The notes: generated by a model from the sequence alone, not told the origin. 64,000 nt of DNA from an uncultured Bacteroides sp. (GCA_900553185.1 USCT01000008.1:1-64000); one strand, 5' to 3'. Positions 49,646-59,106 are shown, numbered from the stretch's first letter. Made by a program: numbers and translations.

Positions 49646-51445
49646 ATGCAGATAGAAGAAGAAAAGTACAGTTGGCTTCAGCGTTTCCTTGCGTGGAGAG
49701 AGAAACACATCAAAGATAAACAGTTTATTTTGGTGCTGAGTTTTCTTGTAGGAATCTTTACGGCGCTTGCCGCTTATATGCTGAAGTTTCTGGTAGAATA
49801 CATCAAAGAATTCTTGACTGAAAATTTCGATACAACACAAGCCAATGGATTGTACTTGGTATATCCGGTGGTAGGTATTTTCTTAACCAGTCTTTTTATC
49901 CGGAAAGTAGTACGCGATGACATCAGTCACGGGGTTACCAAGATTTTATATGCGATTTCGCGGAAGCAAAGTCGTATCAAGCGTCATAATGTCTGGTCGT
50001 CGGTATGTGCTTCTGCCATCACAATCGGATTTGGTGGATCTGTAGGAGCCGAGGCACCGATTGTTTTGACTGGTTCGGCCATAGGTTCTAACTTGGGCGC
50101 TCTGTTCCGGATGGATCATAAAACATTGATGTTGCTGGTAGGCTGCGGAGCTGCCGGTGCAGTATCGGGAATTTTCAAGGCTCCGATAGCCGGGCTTGTC
50201 TTTACACTGGAAGTACTGATGATTGATCTGACCATGGCTTCCTTGCTTCCGCTGCTGATTTCCAGTGTGACAGCTGCTTCTGTGTCGTACGTGCTGACGG
50301 GTACGGAAGCGATGTTTCAGTTTCACCTGGATTACCCGTTTGCTTTGGATCGTATACCTTATGCCATCGGACTGGGTGTTTTTTGTGGTCTGGTAGCCTG
50401 GTATTTTACTCGTTCCATGAACTGGATAGAAAATATCTTCCGGCGCTATTCCAATCCGTATGTCAAGTTCCTGATAGGTGGTTCTATGCTGAGTATCCTG
50501 ATATTTTTGTTTCCTCCGCTTTACGGTGAAGGGTATGATACCATCACTTTGTTGCTGAACGGGAAATCGAGTGTCGACTGGAATACAGTCATGAATAATT
50601 CGTTCTTTTATGGATACGGAAATTTACTGATTATTTATTTGTTGCTCATTATTTTACTCAAGGTCTTTGCTTCGAGTGCGACGAATGGGGGCGGAGGTTG
50701 CGGTGGTATTTTTGCTCCTAGCCTGTTTTTGGGATGTATTTCCGGTTTTGTATTCTCGTATGTGTGTAATGAGTTTCATATAGGAAATACATATATTCCA
50801 GAAAAGAATTTTGCGTTGATGGGAATGGCCGGACTGATGTCGGGAGTAATGCATGCACCGCTGACGGGTATTTTCCTGATTGCGGAGCTGACAGGTGGAT
50901 ATGATCTTTTCCTCCCGTTGATGATTGTATCAGTTAGCGCATACCTGACTATAATCGTTTTCGAGCCTCATAGCATTTATTCCATGCGTCTGGCCAAGAA
51001 AGGAGAACTGTTGACACATCATAAAGATAAGGCAGTACTGACATTGATGAATATGGAAAGTATCATCGAGACGGATTTTCAGACACTTCGGCCCGACATG
51101 GATTTGGCTGCCATGGTAAAAGCAATTTCCTTGTCTACCCGTAACTTGTTTCCTGTAGTTGGTATGCAGAATGAGTTTTTGGGAATGGTCAATCTGGATG
51201 ATGTACGTAATGTAATGTTCAGACAAGAGCTGTATCATAAATATTATGTGGAACGTTTCATGAAAGAACCCAAGGTGGTGATCAATACAACAGATTCCAT
51301 GGAGGTTGTCATGCAGAAATTCGATCAGACTGGGGCTTGGAACTTACCGGTCATAGACGAGCAGCGAAAGTACAAAGGTATTGTTTCGAAATCGAAGATG
51401 CTGAATACTTATCGTCAGGTAATGGTTGACTTCTCAGCTGAGTAA
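49646..51445 (+). CDS. ClC-type chloride channel/transporter with CBS pair
   Basis: 599 residues: eleven or so membrane helices (to about 430) and two C-terminal CBS domains (about 460-590, RDL-like SLSTRNLFPVVGMQNEFLG and GAWNLPVIDEQRKYKGIVSK). Ion-path motifs: GFGGSVGAEAPIVLTG, with the gating-Glu equivalent in GAEAP, and GGGGCGGIFAPSLFLGC. The Glu suggests a Cl-/H+ exchanger rather than a pure channel. CBS domains may bind adenine nucleotides. Co-transcribed with tsaC; fmt follows after 33 bases, so the three may form one unit. Confidence 0.92.
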   Translation: MQIEEEKYSWLQRFLAWREKHIKDKQFILVLSFLVGIFTALAAYMLKFLVEYIKEFLTENFDTTQANGLYLVYPVVGIFLTSLFIRKVVRDDISHGVTKILYAISRKQSRIKRHNVWSSVCASAITIGFGGSVGAEAPIVLTGSAIGSNLGALFRMDHKTLMLLVGCGAAGAVSGIFKAPIAGLVFTLEVLMIDLTMASLLPLLISSVTAASVSYVLTGTEAMFQFHLDYPFALDRIPYAIGLGVFCGLVAWYFTRSMNWIENIFRRYSNPYVKFLIGGSMLSILIFLFPPLYGEGYDTITLLLNGKSSVDWNTVMNNSFFYGYGNLLIIYLLLIILLKVFASSATNGGGGCGGIFAPSLFLGCISGFVFSYVCNEFHIGNTYIPEKNFALMGMAGLMSGVMHAPLTGIFLIAELTGGYDLFLPLMIVSVSAYLTIIVFEPHSIYSMRLAKKGELLTHHKDKAVLTLMNMESIIETDFQTLRPDMDLAAMVKAISLSTRNLFPVVGMQNEFLGMVNLDDVRNVMFRQELYHKYYVERFMKEPKVVINTTDSMEVVMQKFDQTGAWNLPVIDEQRKYKGIVSKSKMLNTYRQVMVDFSAE

Positions 51446-51478
51446 TTAACGAATATAAATCAAAAAGAAGAACGACGA

Positions 51479-52450
51479 ATGGACAAGAAAGATTTGCGTA
51501 TCGTATATATGGGAACTCCTGAGTTCGCTGTAGAAAGCCTGAAGCGACTGGTAGAAGGAGGTTATCAGGTGGTCGGCGTAATTACCATGCCTGATAAACC
51601 AATGGGGAGACACGGCAGCGTGTTGCAACCGAGTCCGGTCAAGGAATATGCTGTTTCACAGGGACTGAAAGTCTTGCAGCCGGTAAAGCTGAAAGATGAA
51701 ATTTTTCTGGAGGAACTGCGTGCCTTGAAAGCCGATTTACAGATTGTGGTTGCTTTCCGTATGTTACCGGAAGTGGTTTGGAACATGCCTCGTCTGGGTA
51801 CATTCAATTTGCACGCTTCGTTATTGCCTCAGTACCGTGGTGCGGCTCCTATCAACTGGGCGGTTATTAATGGTGATACAGAAACGGGGATTACTACTTT
51901 TTTCCTGAAACACGAAATTGATACGGGAGAGATCATTGATCAGGTGAAAGTTCCTATTGCTGATACCGATAATGTCGGAGTGGTATATGACCGTTTGATG
52001 TTGTTGGGAGGTGATCTGGTTCTGAAAACAGTCAATGCTATTCTGGAGGGTACAGTAAAAACTACTCCGCAAGAAGAACTGGCTCAGGTAGACGAGTTAC
52101 GTCCGGCTCCTAAAATATTTAAGGAAACTTGTCGGATAGATTGGACGAAGGGAGTAAAACGTGTCTATGACTTTGTACGTGGTTTGTCTCCTTATCCGGC
52201 TGCCTGGACGGAACTGCATCAGGGAGATGGGACTCCTGTAATGCTGAAGATTTATGAAACAGCCAAAATATTCTGCGAACATACGCTGGAACCAGGAACT
52301 GTAATGACAGACAGAAAGACTTATTTCCGGATTGCGTCAACTGACGGGTATGTAGATGTGTTATCTTTGCAGCTGGCAGGGAAAAAACGAATGCAGGTGG
52401 CTGATTTTTTACGTGGTTATCGTCATACGGAAACTACACGTGTGGAATAA
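51479..52450 (+). CDS. fmt: Methionyl-tRNA formyltransferase
   Basis: 323 residues. It formylates initiator Met-tRNA using formyl-tetrahydrofolate. The N-terminal Rossmann domain has RIVYMGTPEFAVESLKRLVE, NLHASLLPQYRGAAPINWAV and INGDTETGITTFFLKHEIDTG (catalytic Asn-His-Asp set in the HASLLP/ITTF region). The C-terminal OB-like domain holds RPAPKIFKETCRIDW and VRGLSPYPAAWTEL. Normal length. No def gene is adjacent. A bidirectional terminator follows. Confidence 0.95.
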   Translation: MDKKDLRIVYMGTPEFAVESLKRLVEGGYQVVGVITMPDKPMGRHGSVLQPSPVKEYAVSQGLKVLQPVKLKDEIFLEELRALKADLQIVVAFRMLPEVVWNMPRLGTFNLHASLLPQYRGAAPINWAVINGDTETGITTFFLKHEIDTGEIIDQVKVPIADTDNVGVVYDRLMLLGGDLVLKTVNAILEGTVKTTPQEELAQVDELRPAPKIFKETCRIDWTKGVKRVYDFVRGLSPYPAAWTELHQGDGTPVMLKIYETAKIFCEHTLEPGTVMTDRKTYFRIASTDGYVDVLSLQLAGKKRMQVADFLRGYRHTETTRVE

Positions 52451-52498
52451 ATGAAGCGGGGTTTTAAATACAAATTGAATACCGTTTAAAAACAAAAT

Positions 52499-52548
52499 AA
52501 AAGGCCAGTCGTTAATTTCTCTGTAGAAATGCGGACTGGCCTTTTTCT
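52499..52548. terminator. Bidirectional terminator between fmt and NigD-like gene
   Basis: AAAAGGCCAGTC pairs with GACTGGCCTTTT; T-rich tracts follow on both strands (TTTTTCTTG on plus, TTTTATTTTG on minus). Confidence 0.85.
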
Positions 52549-52575
52549 TGTCGATGGAATAGAATTAGAACGGGA

Positions 52576-53301
52576 CTAATTTTCTTTTTTAGCTTCCCAG
52601 ACAGCCTGGCTGTCTGCTCCACTGTTGTATGTAATAAGAAAGCCCTTAAAGTTTTTTTCCTGGTATTCGGGAACGCTTTTCAGCGTAAAAGAAGCGACTC
52701 CCCAGAACCATCCTGTCGGTGTGTCTGATTTTGCATTATGCCGTAATATGACAGGGAGCATACCGTTGGCGTTCAACTGAGTCCCTTTGGGTAGCAGAAG
52801 ATTAAAATCGTGTGTATTGTTACTGCTTGAACCTTTAAAGTTGAACTCAATATTCAGATGTTCATTACTGATGGAAGTTCCGATGATCTGTACAGGATCG
52901 TTTTCGAAGTGGTTCAGATCAATATCTTCCGATTCCCGTAAATCTGTTGCCGATCGGGTAGGTACGTTGTATAAATTGAGTACCAGTACTTCTTGGGCAC
53001 TGGAGGATTGGTTTTCAGGTTTGGATTGGAATGCGACATTCAGGAATACTCGTTGTCCGATACTGTCCGCATTGTTCTTTTCAAAGATGTCTGGATTGGT
53101 TGGTATAAGTATTCCGTAAGTGTCTGATATAATGGTAACTGGTTCTACACTTTCCACTGTAGCCAGAGTTGGATAATATGTATTGACTCCTGCCTGGTCG
53201 CCAACGGTATACATATCGTCGTTATCATTCATGCAGCCTGATAGTAATATGCTTCCGGTTATTACCCACCCAACAATGCCTATTTGGAAAATCTTTATCA
53301 T
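52576..53301 (-). CDS. NigD-like lipoprotein
   Basis: 241 residues. Lipobox in ILLSGCMNDND. The mature part begins with a small all-beta (OB-like) region (VGDQAG, TIISDTYGILIPTN) and ends with a beta sandwich (RVFLNVAFQSKPENQ, NLYNVPTRSA, FNLLLPKGTQ, GWFWGVASFTLKSV), the NigD-like two-domain plan of Bacteroides. Function in the family is not known; NigD genes were named in a bacteriocin-immunity-like gene cluster. It is divergent from an ECF sigma factor 158 bases away, so the sigma factor may control it. Confidence 0.75.
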   Translation of the reverse strand: MIKIFQIGIVGWVITGSILLSGCMNDNDDMYTVGDQAGVNTYYPTLATVESVEPVTIISDTYGILIPTNPDIFEKNNADSIGQRVFLNVAFQSKPENQSSSAQEVLVLNLYNVPTRSATDLRESEDIDLNHFENDPVQIIGTSISNEHLNIEFNFKGSSSNNTHDFNLLLPKGTQLNANGMLPVILRHNAKSDTPTGWFWGVASFTLKSVPEYQEKNFKGFLITYNSGADSQAVWEAKKEN

Positions 53302-53459
53302 ATATTTCTGTTTTTATTCATATAGATAATGCGATTTTTCTGAAAATACTGCTTCTTGATTTGTTAAAATCTACGGAAAAAATAAATTTATAACTTACAT
53401 GCAGTATTTTTATCTTCTCTTTATTTATAAAATGTATAGTTCGAACACACAGCACGATT

Positions 53460-54002
53460 ATGACAGAGGAAGAGTTAGCACAGCGGTGTGCCAAGGCAGA
53501 CGCCTTGGCACGAAAACAACTGTATGAGCAGTATGGCGGACAGCTTATGGCTATCTGTTTGCGCTATGTCAGCGATCGTGAGTCGGCTCAGGATGTTTTA
53601 CATGACGGTTTCATTCGGATATTTCAATCTTTTCAGCAGTTTCATTATCAAGGAGTCGGTTCCTTAAAGGCTTGGATGTCAAAGATTATAGTGAATGAAG
53701 CGTTGAACTTTATTCGAAAGAAAAATCAGCAGGTCCAGCAGGAAGTACTGATGGAAGAGATTCCGGACCGGGAAGATGAAGAAACAACGGAGGATATTCC
53801 ACAGTCAGTTCTAATGAACTTGATTCGTGAATTGCCGGACGGGTATCGTACCGTATTCAATTTGTATGTTTTCGAAGAAAAAAGTCATAAGGAAATAGCT
53901 AATATGCTGGGTATTACAGAACATACTTCTTCTTCCCAGTTTTATCGGGCAAAAAACTTACTGCTTAAAAAAATCAGTGAATATAGAAAGAATTTACAAT
54001 AA
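53460..54002 (+). CDS. ECF-type RNA polymerase sigma factor
   Basis: 180 residues. Region 2: LYEQYGGQLMAICLRYVSDR, ESAQDVLHDGFIRIFQSF, SLKAWMSKIIVNEALNFIR. Region 4: IRELPDGYRTVFNLYVFEEK, SHKEIANMLGITEHTSSSQ, FYRAKNLL. A short acidic linker (EIPDREDEETTEDIP) joins them. ECF factors of this type are normally held by a membrane anti-sigma; the next gene overlaps by one base (TAATG) and begins with an anti-sigma-like part. Confidence 0.92.
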   Translation: MTEEELAQRCAKADALARKQLYEQYGGQLMAICLRYVSDRESAQDVLHDGFIRIFQSFQQFHYQGVGSLKAWMSKIIVNEALNFIRKKNQQVQQEVLMEEIPDREDEETTEDIPQSVLMNLIRELPDGYRTVFNLYVFEEKSHKEIANMLGITEHTSSSQFYRAKNLLLKKISEYRKNLQ

Positions 54003-55300
54003 TGAAAGAAGATAAAGCATGGATACAACAGATGCGTAAGCAACTGAAGGATTACTCAGAACCTTTGCCTGACGATTTGTGGAAGGCCATCGAAAAGGAT
54101 CTGGAGAAATCTGAGGAATGCCACAAGGTTATCCCGTTCTGGAAACGTTGGCAGGCAGTAGCTGCTGTTGCGGCTGTACTGATTGTTTCGTTATCGGCGG
54201 TGTGGTTATGGAGATACGAGGAGAAGGCACCGGACGGTCACGTACGCCAGACAGTCGATGTAACAAAACATATAGATGAAAGTTGGTTACCGGTTCAGAA
54301 TAAGGTGGAACCGGCGTCTTCGGTCAATCAGCTTGCTCAGGGAGTTTCTTCTTTGTTGAAGGCTGTAACAACTGGTTTGCCGGTATCGGATGAATCGGAC
54401 AATAAAGAATTATTGGTTGCGCAGGCCGATGTATGCTCAAGTATAATTCCGGATACCCTGGAACTGTCAGAAAATGAAACGACAGAAAAGCTCAGTACTC
54501 CTTCCGGACAGGAACGGGATTCGCGGCGGACTACTGACCGGAATCGGATCCGGAACAATGCGTTGCTGGCTGTTGCGGGTACATCTTCTGCCGAACGCCG
54601 TTGGCAGATAGGCATAACTACGGGTAATTCCCTTTATTCCGCGTCGAATAATTTCCAGGGATTTTCTTCTTTGGCCACACGGGCGGACATGCAGACTACA
54701 GATGATCTGGCTATGAATGCTGTCAGTGACGATGGAATGGCTTATACTCAAGTGCTTTTTCATAATCGGGATCGGGTTTCCGAAACCCGTGTTCACCATC
54801 GGATGCCTGTTACCGTAGGCGCTACCTTGAGTTATGCTTTTTCTGACAGATGGAGTCTGGAAACCGGATTGAATTATACTTTACTTTCTTCGGAACTTCA
54901 TACAGGTACCCAGTCATACATGGAGGAGGAACAAAAATTGCATTATGTAGGTATTCCGTTGAAGTTGAAATATAATTTCTGGAAAAACAAACGCCTGGTA
55001 GTGTATGCAGTAGCGGGAGGAATGGTAGAGAAATGTGTTTCGGGGGAATTGGAGACTTTGTATGTGACAGGAAGTTCGGATCGGAAATCAGAACATACTT
55101 CGCTGGATGTAAAGCCTTTGCAATGGTCTGTAAATGCAGCGGTCGGTGGACAGTTTAATCTGATTCCACAGCTTGGCATTTATGTGGAACCGGGAGTGGC
55201 ATATTATTTTGACGATGGAAGTAGTCTGGAAACTTTCCGGAAAGAACATCCTTGCAACTTTAATTTACAGGTGGGATTACGTTTCACTCTTTCAAAATAA
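54002..55300 (+). CDS. Anti-sigma-like N-terminus, membrane anchor and outer-membrane-barrel C-terminus
   Basis: 432 residues. Residues 1-45 are a cytoplasmic-looking helical segment (WIQQMRKQLKDYSEPLPDDLWK, like ASD-type anti-sigma starts), 50-70 one transmembrane helix (AVAAVAAVLIVSLSAVWLW) with positive charge before it, 75-200 a polar Ser/Thr/Glu-rich linker and about 200-432 beta-strand-rich sequence with RMPVTVGATLSYAFSDRWSLETGLNYTLLSS, LHYVGIPLKLKYNFW and a final LQVGLRFTLSK, which is a PorT-like barrel. The overlap with the sigma gene and the N-terminus suggest it regulates that sigma factor. How a barrel of this type is used with an inner-membrane anchor is unclear. Confidence 0.72.
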   Translation: MKEDKAWIQQMRKQLKDYSEPLPDDLWKAIEKDLEKSEECHKVIPFWKRWQAVAAVAAVLIVSLSAVWLWRYEEKAPDGHVRQTVDVTKHIDESWLPVQNKVEPASSVNQLAQGVSSLLKAVTTGLPVSDESDNKELLVAQADVCSSIIPDTLELSENETTEKLSTPSGQERDSRRTTDRNRIRNNALLAVAGTSSAERRWQIGITTGNSLYSASNNFQGFSSLATRADMQTTDDLAMNAVSDDGMAYTQVLFHNRDRVSETRVHHRMPVTVGATLSYAFSDRWSLETGLNYTLLSSELHTGTQSYMEEEQKLHYVGIPLKLKYNFWKNKRLVVYAVAGGMVEKCVSGELETLYVTGSSDRKSEHTSLDVKPLQWSVNAAVGGQFNLIPQLGIYVEPGVAYYFDDGSSLETFRKEHPCNFNLQVGLRFTLSK

Positions 55301-55335
55301 AACGAGCTTTTATAGTGGTTGTAGAAAAAAAGATG

Positions 55336-55343
55336 TAACTTTG
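55336..55343 (+). promoter_or_regulatory. -7 element of rpe (TAACTTTG)
   Basis: TAACTTTG, 30 bases before the rpe ATG; the -33 box is not evident. Confidence 0.4.
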
Positions 55344-55373
55344 TCTATTATTTAACATGGAATTAATAGACAA

Positions 55374-56030
55374 ATGAAGGACATCAAGTTATCTCCCTCT
55401 TTGCTTTCTGCCAATTTTGCCAATTTGCAGGATGACCTGGACAAGATTAACCGTAGTGAAGCCGATTGGTTACACATCGATATTATGGATGGTGTATTTG
55501 TACCCAATATATCTTTTGGCTTTCCGGTACTGAAACATGTTGCCAAGTTGTCAGAAAAACCGTTGGATGTTCATCTGATGATTGTTCAGCCTGAAAAGTT
55601 TATTTCAGAAGTAAAGGAGCTGGGCACTATGATGATGAACGTGCATTATGAAGCTTGTACTCATTTGCATCGGGTTATTCAGCAGATTAAAAATGCAGGA
55701 ATGCAGGCGGCGGTAACGTTGAATCCGGGTACTCCGGTTTGTCTGCTTGCCGATGTAATAGAAGATCTGGATATGGTGTTGCTGATGTCGGTGAATCCGG
55801 GTTTTGGTGGGCAGAAGTTTATTCCGCATACGCTTCAGAAAGTAATAGAATTGCGTAAGTTGATTGAACATACACATTCGCATGCCTTGATTGAGGTAGA
55901 TGGAGGTGTAAATCTGGAGACGGCTCCTTTGCTGGTACAGGCGGGAGCTGATGTGCTGGTTGCGGGGAATGCCGTATTTAAGGCACCTGATATGATAGAC
56001 ATGATTCACCAGTTAAAAAACATCCGATGA
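55374..56030 (+). CDS. rpe: Ribulose-phosphate 3-epimerase
   Basis: 218 residues, TIM barrel. It interconverts ribulose-5-phosphate and xylulose-5-phosphate. Signatures: IKLSPSLLSANFANLQDDLD, DWLHIDIMDGVFVPNISFG, LDVHLMIVQPEKF, VNPGFGGQKFIP, LIEVDGGVNLETAPLLVQAGADVLVAGNAVF split over residues 173-205. Metal-binding His/Asp residues are in HIDIMDG, VHLM and VDGG. comEC follows after four bases, apparently from a TTG start. Confidence 0.96.
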   Translation: MKDIKLSPSLLSANFANLQDDLDKINRSEADWLHIDIMDGVFVPNISFGFPVLKHVAKLSEKPLDVHLMIVQPEKFISEVKELGTMMMNVHYEACTHLHRVIQQIKNAGMQAAVTLNPGTPVCLLADVIEDLDMVLLMSVNPGFGGQKFIPHTLQKVIELRKLIEHTHSHALIEVDGGVNLETAPLLVQAGADVLVAGNAVFKAPDMIDMIHQLKNIR

Positions 56031-56034
56031 TAGT

Positions 56035-58023
56035 TTGCTGAAATACTCTTCTTATATAATTTATCCTTTGTTCCGGCTGACTCTCTCAATGGTAGCCGGA
56101 ATTTTTTTATTCGACAAGTTTTTGTCGGATAGAATGTCCTGGCTTTTGGCTTTGGGAATATTCTTGTTGTCGGTTGTGATAACCTGTGCTTGTTTTCGTT
56201 TGTCTTCCTATCGTTGGAGGCGGGTTTTTGGTTGTTCGGCGGTCTTGTCTTTTTTCTTTTTAGGTGGTTTTCTTGTCTTGTATGAACATAGTCGGGTTGA
56301 TTATATCTGGGAGGGTGAAGCCCGAGTCTATGAGGGAGTGATTCAGACTGTTCCCTATCTGAAAGGAAAAACTTTTCGTGCAGAGGTGCAGGTTAGGGGT
56401 CAGCTTGGTGAATCAGAGGATTCCTTATCGGGCGTATGCTGGAAGCCTGTTGACCGAAAGATTCTGTTATACTGGATTCCGGATACTTCGGGTGTACAAC
56501 TTCGGTGCGGTGATGACATTTATTTTCATGCTGCCGTATCCAGACCCGTGTCGGATGTAGATTTAACGGGGTTTGATTACGGTACTTATTTGTTCCGGCA
56601 AGGAATCAGTGGAACGGCTTTGGCTTTTGAAGGACACTGGAAGCGGATGAGTCCTGTTTCTTCGCTTTCCCTGAAACAGCAGGCTTTGCTTTTGCGTGAG
56701 AAACTGCTGGAACGTTATCAGAAGTGGGGATTGGATGGAGATGTACTGGCCGTAGTGTCCGCACTGACTATCGGCGAAAAGCGTGAGCTGACCGATGAGC
56801 TGAAAGCCGTATACAGCGCAGCAGGTACCAGTCACGTACTGGCGCTTTCGGGACTGCATGTAGGAATGATTGTGGGGATTCTCTGGATATTGCTGGCTCC
56901 TTTAAAGCGTTGGAAATATGGGAAAAATGTCGTTTCTGTATTGTTGGTAATCTGTTTGTGGATGTTTGCCTTTGTGTCTGGTCTGAGTGCATCTGTAGTG
57001 CGGGCTGTCATTATGTTTACGTTGTATGTAGTGGCTTCATGGATATTGGAAGAACGTTTCTCTGGATTTCTTTCTGTTACGTTGACGGCTTTCCTGATGC
57101 TGGTTTATCAGCCGATGTATTTGTTTGATATTAGTTTCCAGCTTTCGTTTGTTGCCGTATATGCTATCTTGTTATTGTATCCGGTAGTGGTCGATTGGTG
57201 GAATCCCCGTACCCGTATCGGTAAGTATTTATGGAATGCTCTGTCGGTATCAATGGCCGCTCAATTGGGCACCCTTCCGCTTGTCTTGCATTATTTTGGA
57301 ACTTTTCCTACTTATTTTTTGTTGGCCAATCTGGTCGTAGCCCCATTGGCTTGTTGTATTTTGGGAGCTGCGTTGGGGGCTTTGGTGTTGGGAAGTCTGC
57401 CCTATGTGGGAACAGGTATTATTTGGGTGCTGATACAAGTTACCACGTTTCTGAATGTTTCCATGGAATTCGTTTGTTCGCTGGCCGGTTCTCAGCTTAC
57501 AGCCATTCATGTATCCGGATTTCAGGCTTTCCTGCTGTTCCTGTTGCTGGGTACAGGTCTTTCTTACCTATGCAGGCGTACTTCTTTTCGGTTGTTGGCT
57601 TTGCTTGGTGTGGCCAATCTTTTGTTGATAAGCGGTATCTGGATGTATGCATGTCCCTTTTCCGATCGTTTTTATCTGTATCGTTCGGAAGTATATCACC
57701 GGAAGCGGTTTGAGGCGGAGGCTTTATCTTCGGATAATGGATTTTATCAGATTGATTCGTTGCGTATTGCTGTTCTGAAGGATGCCGTTTGGAAAGATAA
57801 GGAATCTTCGATACGGCTGAAAGTAGATTATGCTTATATCTGCAGAGGATTCCGGGGGAACGTAGAAGATCTTTTACGGGTGTTCGAAATTCGGCAGGTT
57901 GTGTTTGATGCTTCGTTGAATCCGGTATACCGGAGTTATCTCTCAGAAGAATGCAGGCGTTTACAGATTCCTTTTACCGGCACCTCACTCGAAGGTTCTT
58001 ATCAAATCTTTCGGCAGAATTGA
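56035..58023 (+). CDS. ComEC/Rec2-family membrane protein without a metallo-beta-lactamase domain
   Basis: 662 residues from a TTG at 56035 whose first residues (LKYSSYIIYPLFRLTLSMVAGIF) fit the family start; the next ATG, at 56089, would cut into the first helix. N-terminal DUF4131-type region with helices, an OB-like periplasmic part (RAEVQVRGQLGESEDSL, GDDIYFHAAVSRP, GFDYGTYLFRQGISGTA), then the competence helices with SHVLALSGLHVGMIVGILW and LGTLPLVLHYFGTFPTYFLL. The last 90 residues contain strands but no HxHxDH motif, so the nuclease-like MBL domain of Bacillus ComEC is missing, as is common in this group. Probably DNA transport across the inner membrane. Confidence 0.88.
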   Translation: MLKYSSYIIYPLFRLTLSMVAGIFLFDKFLSDRMSWLLALGIFLLSVVITCACFRLSSYRWRRVFGCSAVLSFFFLGGFLVLYEHSRVDYIWEGEARVYEGVIQTVPYLKGKTFRAEVQVRGQLGESEDSLSGVCWKPVDRKILLYWIPDTSGVQLRCGDDIYFHAAVSRPVSDVDLTGFDYGTYLFRQGISGTALAFEGHWKRMSPVSSLSLKQQALLLREKLLERYQKWGLDGDVLAVVSALTIGEKRELTDELKAVYSAAGTSHVLALSGLHVGMIVGILWILLAPLKRWKYGKNVVSVLLVICLWMFAFVSGLSASVVRAVIMFTLYVVASWILEERFSGFLSVTLTAFLMLVYQPMYLFDISFQLSFVAVYAILLLYPVVVDWWNPRTRIGKYLWNALSVSMAAQLGTLPLVLHYFGTFPTYFLLANLVVAPLACCILGAALGALVLGSLPYVGTGIIWVLIQVTTFLNVSMEFVCSLAGSQLTAIHVSGFQAFLLFLLLGTGLSYLCRRTSFRLLALLGVANLLLISGIWMYACPFSDRFYLYRSEVYHRKRFEAEALSSDNGFYQIDSLRIAVLKDAVWKDKESSIRLKVDYAYICRGFRGNVEDLLRVFEIRQVVFDASLNPVYRSYLSEECRRLQIPFTGTSLEGSYQIFRQN

Positions 58024-58033
58024 AAAAAAAATG

Positions 58034-58041
58034 TATTTTTG
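58034..58041 (+). promoter_or_regulatory. -7 element of nrnA (TATTTTTG)
   Basis: TATTTTTG lies 28 bases before the ATG at 58069. A TTTC at 58009-58012, 21 bases upstream, is a poor -33 match. Confidence 0.4.
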
Positions 58042-58068
58042 TCGCTCAAAAACACTTAGTACAGTTTT

Positions 58069-59106
58069 ATGTTAACGAAAATCATTCAACAGGCAAACAT
58101 AGACAGGGTAAAGACCTATTTCGAACGCGCCGAAAAAATAGTAATTGTTACACATGTTTCTCCCGATGGTGACGCTTTGGGTTCTTCTTTGGGCCTGATG
58201 CATTATTTGTATGAGGAAGGAAAAACGGTTCATGTGATTGTTCCGAACGCATTCCCTGATTTTTTACGCTGGATGCCGGGTGCCAAGGATATTATCCGAT
58301 ACGATAAATACGGTGAGTTTGCCGACAAGCTGATAGCGGATGCCGATGTGATCTGCTGTCTGGATTTCAACGCACTTTCTCGTATTGATGCGGTAGGACC
58401 TTCGGTAGCTGCGGCTCCAGGAAGAAAAGTCATGATTGATCATCATCTGAATCCGGAATCTTTCTGCAAGGTGACTATCTCACATCCGGAAATATCTTCT
58501 ACTTCCGAACTGGTCTTTCGCCTGATTTGCCGTATGGGGTGTTTTGATGAGATAACACTGGAAGGTGCCCAGTGTATTTATACGGGTATGATGACCGATA
58601 CGGGAGGTTTCACCTATAACTCAAACAACCGTGAGATTTATTTCATTATCAGCGAGCTGCTTTCCAAGGGAATCGATAAGGATGAAATCTACCGCAAGGT
58701 TTTCAATACATATTCCGAGGGACGGTTGCGTCTGATGGGATATGTACTGTATGAGAAGATGGAAGTATTTCCTCAGTTTCATGCGGCTTTGATCTGGTTA
58801 ACCAAAGAAGAGCAAGGAAGATTTCAGTATGTGAAGGGGGATACAGAAGGATTTGTCAATATGCCTTTGCAGATGAAAGGCGTTTGTTTCTCCGTATTCC
58901 TGCGTGAGGATACCGAGAAAAACATGATCAAGGTTTCCCTGCGTTCGGTGGGGACTTTTCCATGCAACCGGGTAGCTGCTGAATTTTTCAATGGCGGCGG
59001 ACACTTGAATGCTTCCGGAGGTGAATTTTATGGAAGTATGTCCGAGGCAATAGATCTGTTTAAGCAGGCTCTGGTGAAGTATGAGGATCTTTTAGTAAAA
59101 AATTAG
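58069..59106 (+). CDS. nrnA: DHH-family phosphoesterase, NrnA-like nano-RNase/pAp phosphatase
   Basis: 345 residues. DHH domain: IVIVTHVSPDGDALGSSLGL, VICCLDFNALSRI, VMIDHHLNPESF, YTGMMTDTGGFTYN; DHHA1 domain with FPCNRVAAEFFNGGGHLNASGG. Such enzymes remove very short RNAs and dephosphorylate 3'-phosphoadenosine 5'-phosphate. It could also act on cyclic dinucleotide products. Gene symbol by family, not by proof. It lies 45 bases downstream of comEC with a possible promoter of its own. Confidence 0.88.
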   Translation: MLTKIIQQANIDRVKTYFERAEKIVIVTHVSPDGDALGSSLGLMHYLYEEGKTVHVIVPNAFPDFLRWMPGAKDIIRYDKYGEFADKLIADADVICCLDFNALSRIDAVGPSVAAAPGRKVMIDHHLNPESFCKVTISHPEISSTSELVFRLICRMGCFDEITLEGAQCIYTGMMTDTGGFTYNSNNREIYFIISELLSKGIDKDEIYRKVFNTYSEGRLRLMGYVLYEKMEVFPQFHAALIWLTKEEQGRFQYVKGDTEGFVNMPLQMKGVCFSVFLREDTEKNMIKVSLRSVGTFPCNRVAAEFFNGGGHLNASGGEFYGSMSEAIDLFKQALVKYEDLLVKN

